Source: Gammaproteobacteria bacterium (GTDB taxonomy: Bacteria; Pseudomonadota; Gammaproteobacteria; Steroidobacterales; Steroidobacteraceae). From it: a stretch of DNA of 7,498 nt. Below are positions 5,952 to 7,498 of the stretch, piece by piece; within the stretch, counting starts at the first letter, position 1, and each line of letters starts with the position of its first letter. The notes under the pieces are model-generated. The model saw nothing but the letters and a program-made list of their open reading frames with translations. It was not told the origin of the DNA and did not search any database. Both the position numbers and the translations under genes were made by a program. The stretch covers positions 1 through 7,498 of the forward strand of contig DAIDKA010000242.1 in the NCBI GenBank assembly GCA_027451085.1. Direction: 5' to 3'.

Positions 5952-6434
5952 ATGGGCGAACCGAGGGTCATCAAGAAGTATCCGAATCGTCGTCTCTACG
6001 ATACGGAGGAAAGCTGCTACATCACGCTTGCTGAGGTACGCAAGCTGGTGGTTGAAAGAATCGAATTCATCGTCATCGACAAGAAAACCCAGGAAGACAT
6101 CACGCGCAGCATCCTGCTGCAGGTGATCGCCGAGCAGGAGCATGCCGGCGAACCTTTGATGAGCCGGGATTTCCTGTCACACGTGATCCGCGCCTACGGC
6201 GGCGGCATCATGCAGGGCGTGGTGGGCTCCTACCTGGAGCAGAGCCTCAAGCTGTTCGCCGCCCAGCAGGGCGAGATGCGCGGCCGGGCCCCGGACAGCG
6301 GTGATGTCACCGCTGTCACGCAGCGCAACTTCCAGCGCTGGCGCACGGTGCAGGATGAAATCTTCCGCACGCTGATCGGCAGTGCGGCGACGGCACAGCA
6401 GCGCGCCGCCGACAAACAGCTCCAGCCGGAATAA
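5952..6434 (+). CDS. phaR: Polyhydroxyalkanoate synthesis repressor PhaR
   Basis: PhaR binds DNA and polyhydroxyalkanoate granules. When granules form, it is titrated off DNA and releases phasin and other pha genes. The 160-residue product begins MGEPRVIKKYPNRRLYDTEE. VIKKYPNRRLYD (6-17) is the hallmark of the N-terminal PHB_acc_N DNA-binding domain, which continues through YITLAEVRKLV and the ITRSILLQVIAEQE segment (50-63). The PHB accumulation-regulatory domain follows (about 67-107, including RDFLSHVIRAYGGGIMQGVVGSYLEQ), then a Gln/Ala-rich tail. Upstream in-frame starts at 5937 (ATG, 165 aa) and 5919 (GTG, 171 aa) are possible; 5952 is preferred for its ribosome site and because the family signature lies close to the N-terminus. 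No phaC, phaB or phasin gene is next to it, so its targets lie elsewhere. It converges on pnp. Confidence 0.9.
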   Translation: MGEPRVIKKYPNRRLYDTEESCYITLAEVRKLVVERIEFIVIDKKTQEDITRSILLQVIAEQEHAGEPLMSRDFLSHVIRAYGGGIMQGVVGSYLEQSLKLFAAQQGEMRGRAPDSGDVTAVTQRNFQRWRTVQDEIFRTLIGSAATAQQRAADKQLQPE

Positions 6435-6470
6435 ACAACCCCGGCCGGAAGGTAAAAACCCACCGGCCGG
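6426..6470 (-). terminator. Rho-independent-type terminator of pnp, overlapping the phaR stop codon
   Basis: CCGGCCGG occurs at 6441-6448 and again at 6463-6470. It is self-complementary, so the two copies form an 8-bp stem, with an inner GGT-AAAA-ACC stem (6451-6460). Read on the minus strand, the stem is followed by GG and then TTGTTTATT (6438-6430), an interrupted U-tract. On the plus strand no T-run follows, so the orientation favours pnp. The U-tract covers the TAA stop of phaR (6432-6434). Confidence 0.65.
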
Positions 6471-6483
6471 CACGTCGCACCCG

Positions 6484-6508
6484 GACCCGTCGCGTCTTCG
6501 CGCGGGTC
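6484..6508. terminator. Second strong hairpin between phaR and pnp
   Basis: GACCCG plus CGCG (6484-6494, one bulged T at 6490) pairs with CGCG plus CGGGTC (6499-6508) around TCTT: ten pairs, nearly all GC. No T-run follows on either strand. It may help stop transcription from either side or protect the mRNA 3' ends. It lies 55 bases beyond the pnp stop and 50 beyond the phaR stop. Confidence 0.5.
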
Positions 6509-6562
6509 AGGGAGGCGGCTGTCAGCCAGTGGGTCCGTGGCGCCGGCAGCCTGTTCGGAGGA

Positions 6563-7498
6563 TCAGGCGCCCACGTCGCGCATCGACAGCCGTACACGGC
6601 CCTGGCGGTCGACTTCCAGCACCTTCACCCGCACCACATCGCCTTCCTTCAGCTTGTCGCTGACGCGCTCCACGCGCTCTTCGGAAATCTGCGAGATGTG
6701 CACCAGGCCGTCGCGGCCCGGCAGGATGGTGACGAATGCACCGAAGTCCATCAGGCGCGCCACACGGCCTTCGTACACGCGGCCGACCTCGACATCCGCT
6801 GTGATCAGCTCGATGCGGCGCTGGGCCTCGCGGCCGGCGGCACCGTTGACCGAAGCGACCTTCACCGTGCCATCGTTCTCGATGTCGATGGTGGTGCCGG
6901 TCTCCTCGGTGATCTGGCGGATCACCGCACCACCCTTGCCGATGACGTCGCGGATCTTCTCGGGGTCGATCTTCAGCGTGATGATCGAGGGCGCCCACTC
7001 GGACATCTGGGCGCGCGGCGCAGCCAGCACCTTGTTCATCTCGCCCAGGATATGCAGGCGGCCCACGCGGGCCTGCTCCAGCGCCACCTTCATGATCTCG
7101 GGTGTCACGCCCTCGACCTTGATGTCCATCTGCAGCGCGGTGACACCATCCTTGTGGCCCGCCACCTTGAAGTCCATGTCGCCCAGGTGATCTTCATCAC
7201 CCAGGATGTCGGTCAGGACGGAGAAGCGGGTGCCTTCGAGCACCAGGCCCATGGCAACACCGGCCACGGGGGCCTTCAGCGGCACGCCCGCATCCATCAG
7301 CGACAGGCTGGTGCCACAGACGCTGGCCATGGAGCTGGAACCGTTGGACTCCAGGATCTCCGACACCACGCGGATCACGTACGGGAAGGTGCTCATGTCC
7401 GGCATCACGGCCTTGACGCCGCGGCGGGCCAGGTTGCCGTGGCCGATCTCGCGGCGCTTGGGCGAACCCATCATGCCGGTCTCGCCGACGGAGAACGG
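6563..7498 (-). CDS. pnp: Polyribonucleotide nucleotidyltransferase (PNPase), N-terminal part outside window
   Basis: PNPase degrades RNA 3'-to-5' with phosphate, releasing nucleoside diphosphates, and is a trimer that often works in the degradosome. The window holds the last 311 residues, starting PFSVGETG, roughly E. coli residue 384 onward. The second RNase PH core shows the catalytic serines in NGSSSMA (visible S55, S56), then GDEDHLGDMDFK with D103, D109 and K111, matching E. coli S438, S439, D486, D492 and K494. A KH domain follows with VIGKGG (185-190) and TGTTIDIENDGTVKV, then an S1 domain (about 238-306: VGRVYEGRVARLMDFGAF, DGLVHISQI, VLEVDRQGRVRLS). The protein stops at RLSMRDVGA straight after S1, so it lacks the Ala/Pro/Glu-rich tail of the E. 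coli enzyme. The reading frame is open to the window edge. Its start, and any rpsO neighbour, are not visible. Confidence 0.97.
   Translation of the reverse strand, partial: PFSVGETGMMGSPKRREIGHGNLARRGVKAVMPDMSTFPYVIRVVSEILESNGSSSMASVCGTSLSLMDAGVPLKAPVAGVAMGLVLEGTRFSVLTDILGDEDHLGDMDFKVAGHKDGVTALQMDIKVEGVTPEIMKVALEQARVGRLHILGEMNKVLAAPRAQMSEWAPSIITLKIDPEKIRDVIGKGGAVIRQITEETGTTIDIENDGTVKVASVNGAAGREAQRRIELITADVEVGRVYEGRVARLMDFGAFVTILPGRDGLVHISQISEERVERVSDKLKEGDVVRVKVLEVDRQGRVRLSMRDVGA

Overview
The window looks like ordinary housekeeping chromosome from a high-GC gammaproteobacterium or close relative. It encodes an SMC condensin rather than MukB, the dksA-gluQRS pair typical of Gammaproteobacteria, a PhaR-type regulator and PNPase. 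The DksA has a long Ala/Pro/Lys-rich N-terminal extension, which I recall from Xanthomonadales-like lineages. That placement rests on recollection, not on a search. I see no mobile element, CRISPR array, RNA gene, toxin-antitoxin pair or defence genes. Gene spacing is tight and composition is uniform.

Layout. Positions 1-3455 (minus) hold nearly all of smc, cut only at its extreme C-terminus. A 94-bp divergent gap carries back-to-back promoters. Then, on the plus strand, come queF (3550-3936), a 113-bp gap with a consensus -10 box, dksA (4050-4847), gluQRS (4798-5778, overlapping dksA by 50 nt), a 173-bp leader rich in inverted repeats, and phaR (5952-6434). A 128-bp convergent gap with two strong hairpins separates phaR from the 3' part of pnp (6563-7498, minus).

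How the genes relate. QueF makes preQ1, the precursor of queuosine. GluQRS later adds glutamate to queuosine in tRNA-Asp. The two lie on the same strand on either side of dksA, which links an early step and an end step of one tRNA wobble modification to the stringent-response factor. The DksA here keeps only one of the four zinc-finger cysteines. PhaR normally couples polyhydroxyalkanoate granule state to transcription, but no pha biosynthetic gene is visible. SMC and PNPase are core chromosome-segregation and RNA-decay factors.

I did not find a convincing undescribed system. The points most worth a second look are the dksA/gluQRS overlap with its duplicated GTG start, the cysteine-poor DksA at the canonical locus, the almost leaderless queF transcript predicted from its promoter, the phaR leader hairpin and palindrome, and the pnp terminator that runs into the phaR stop codon.
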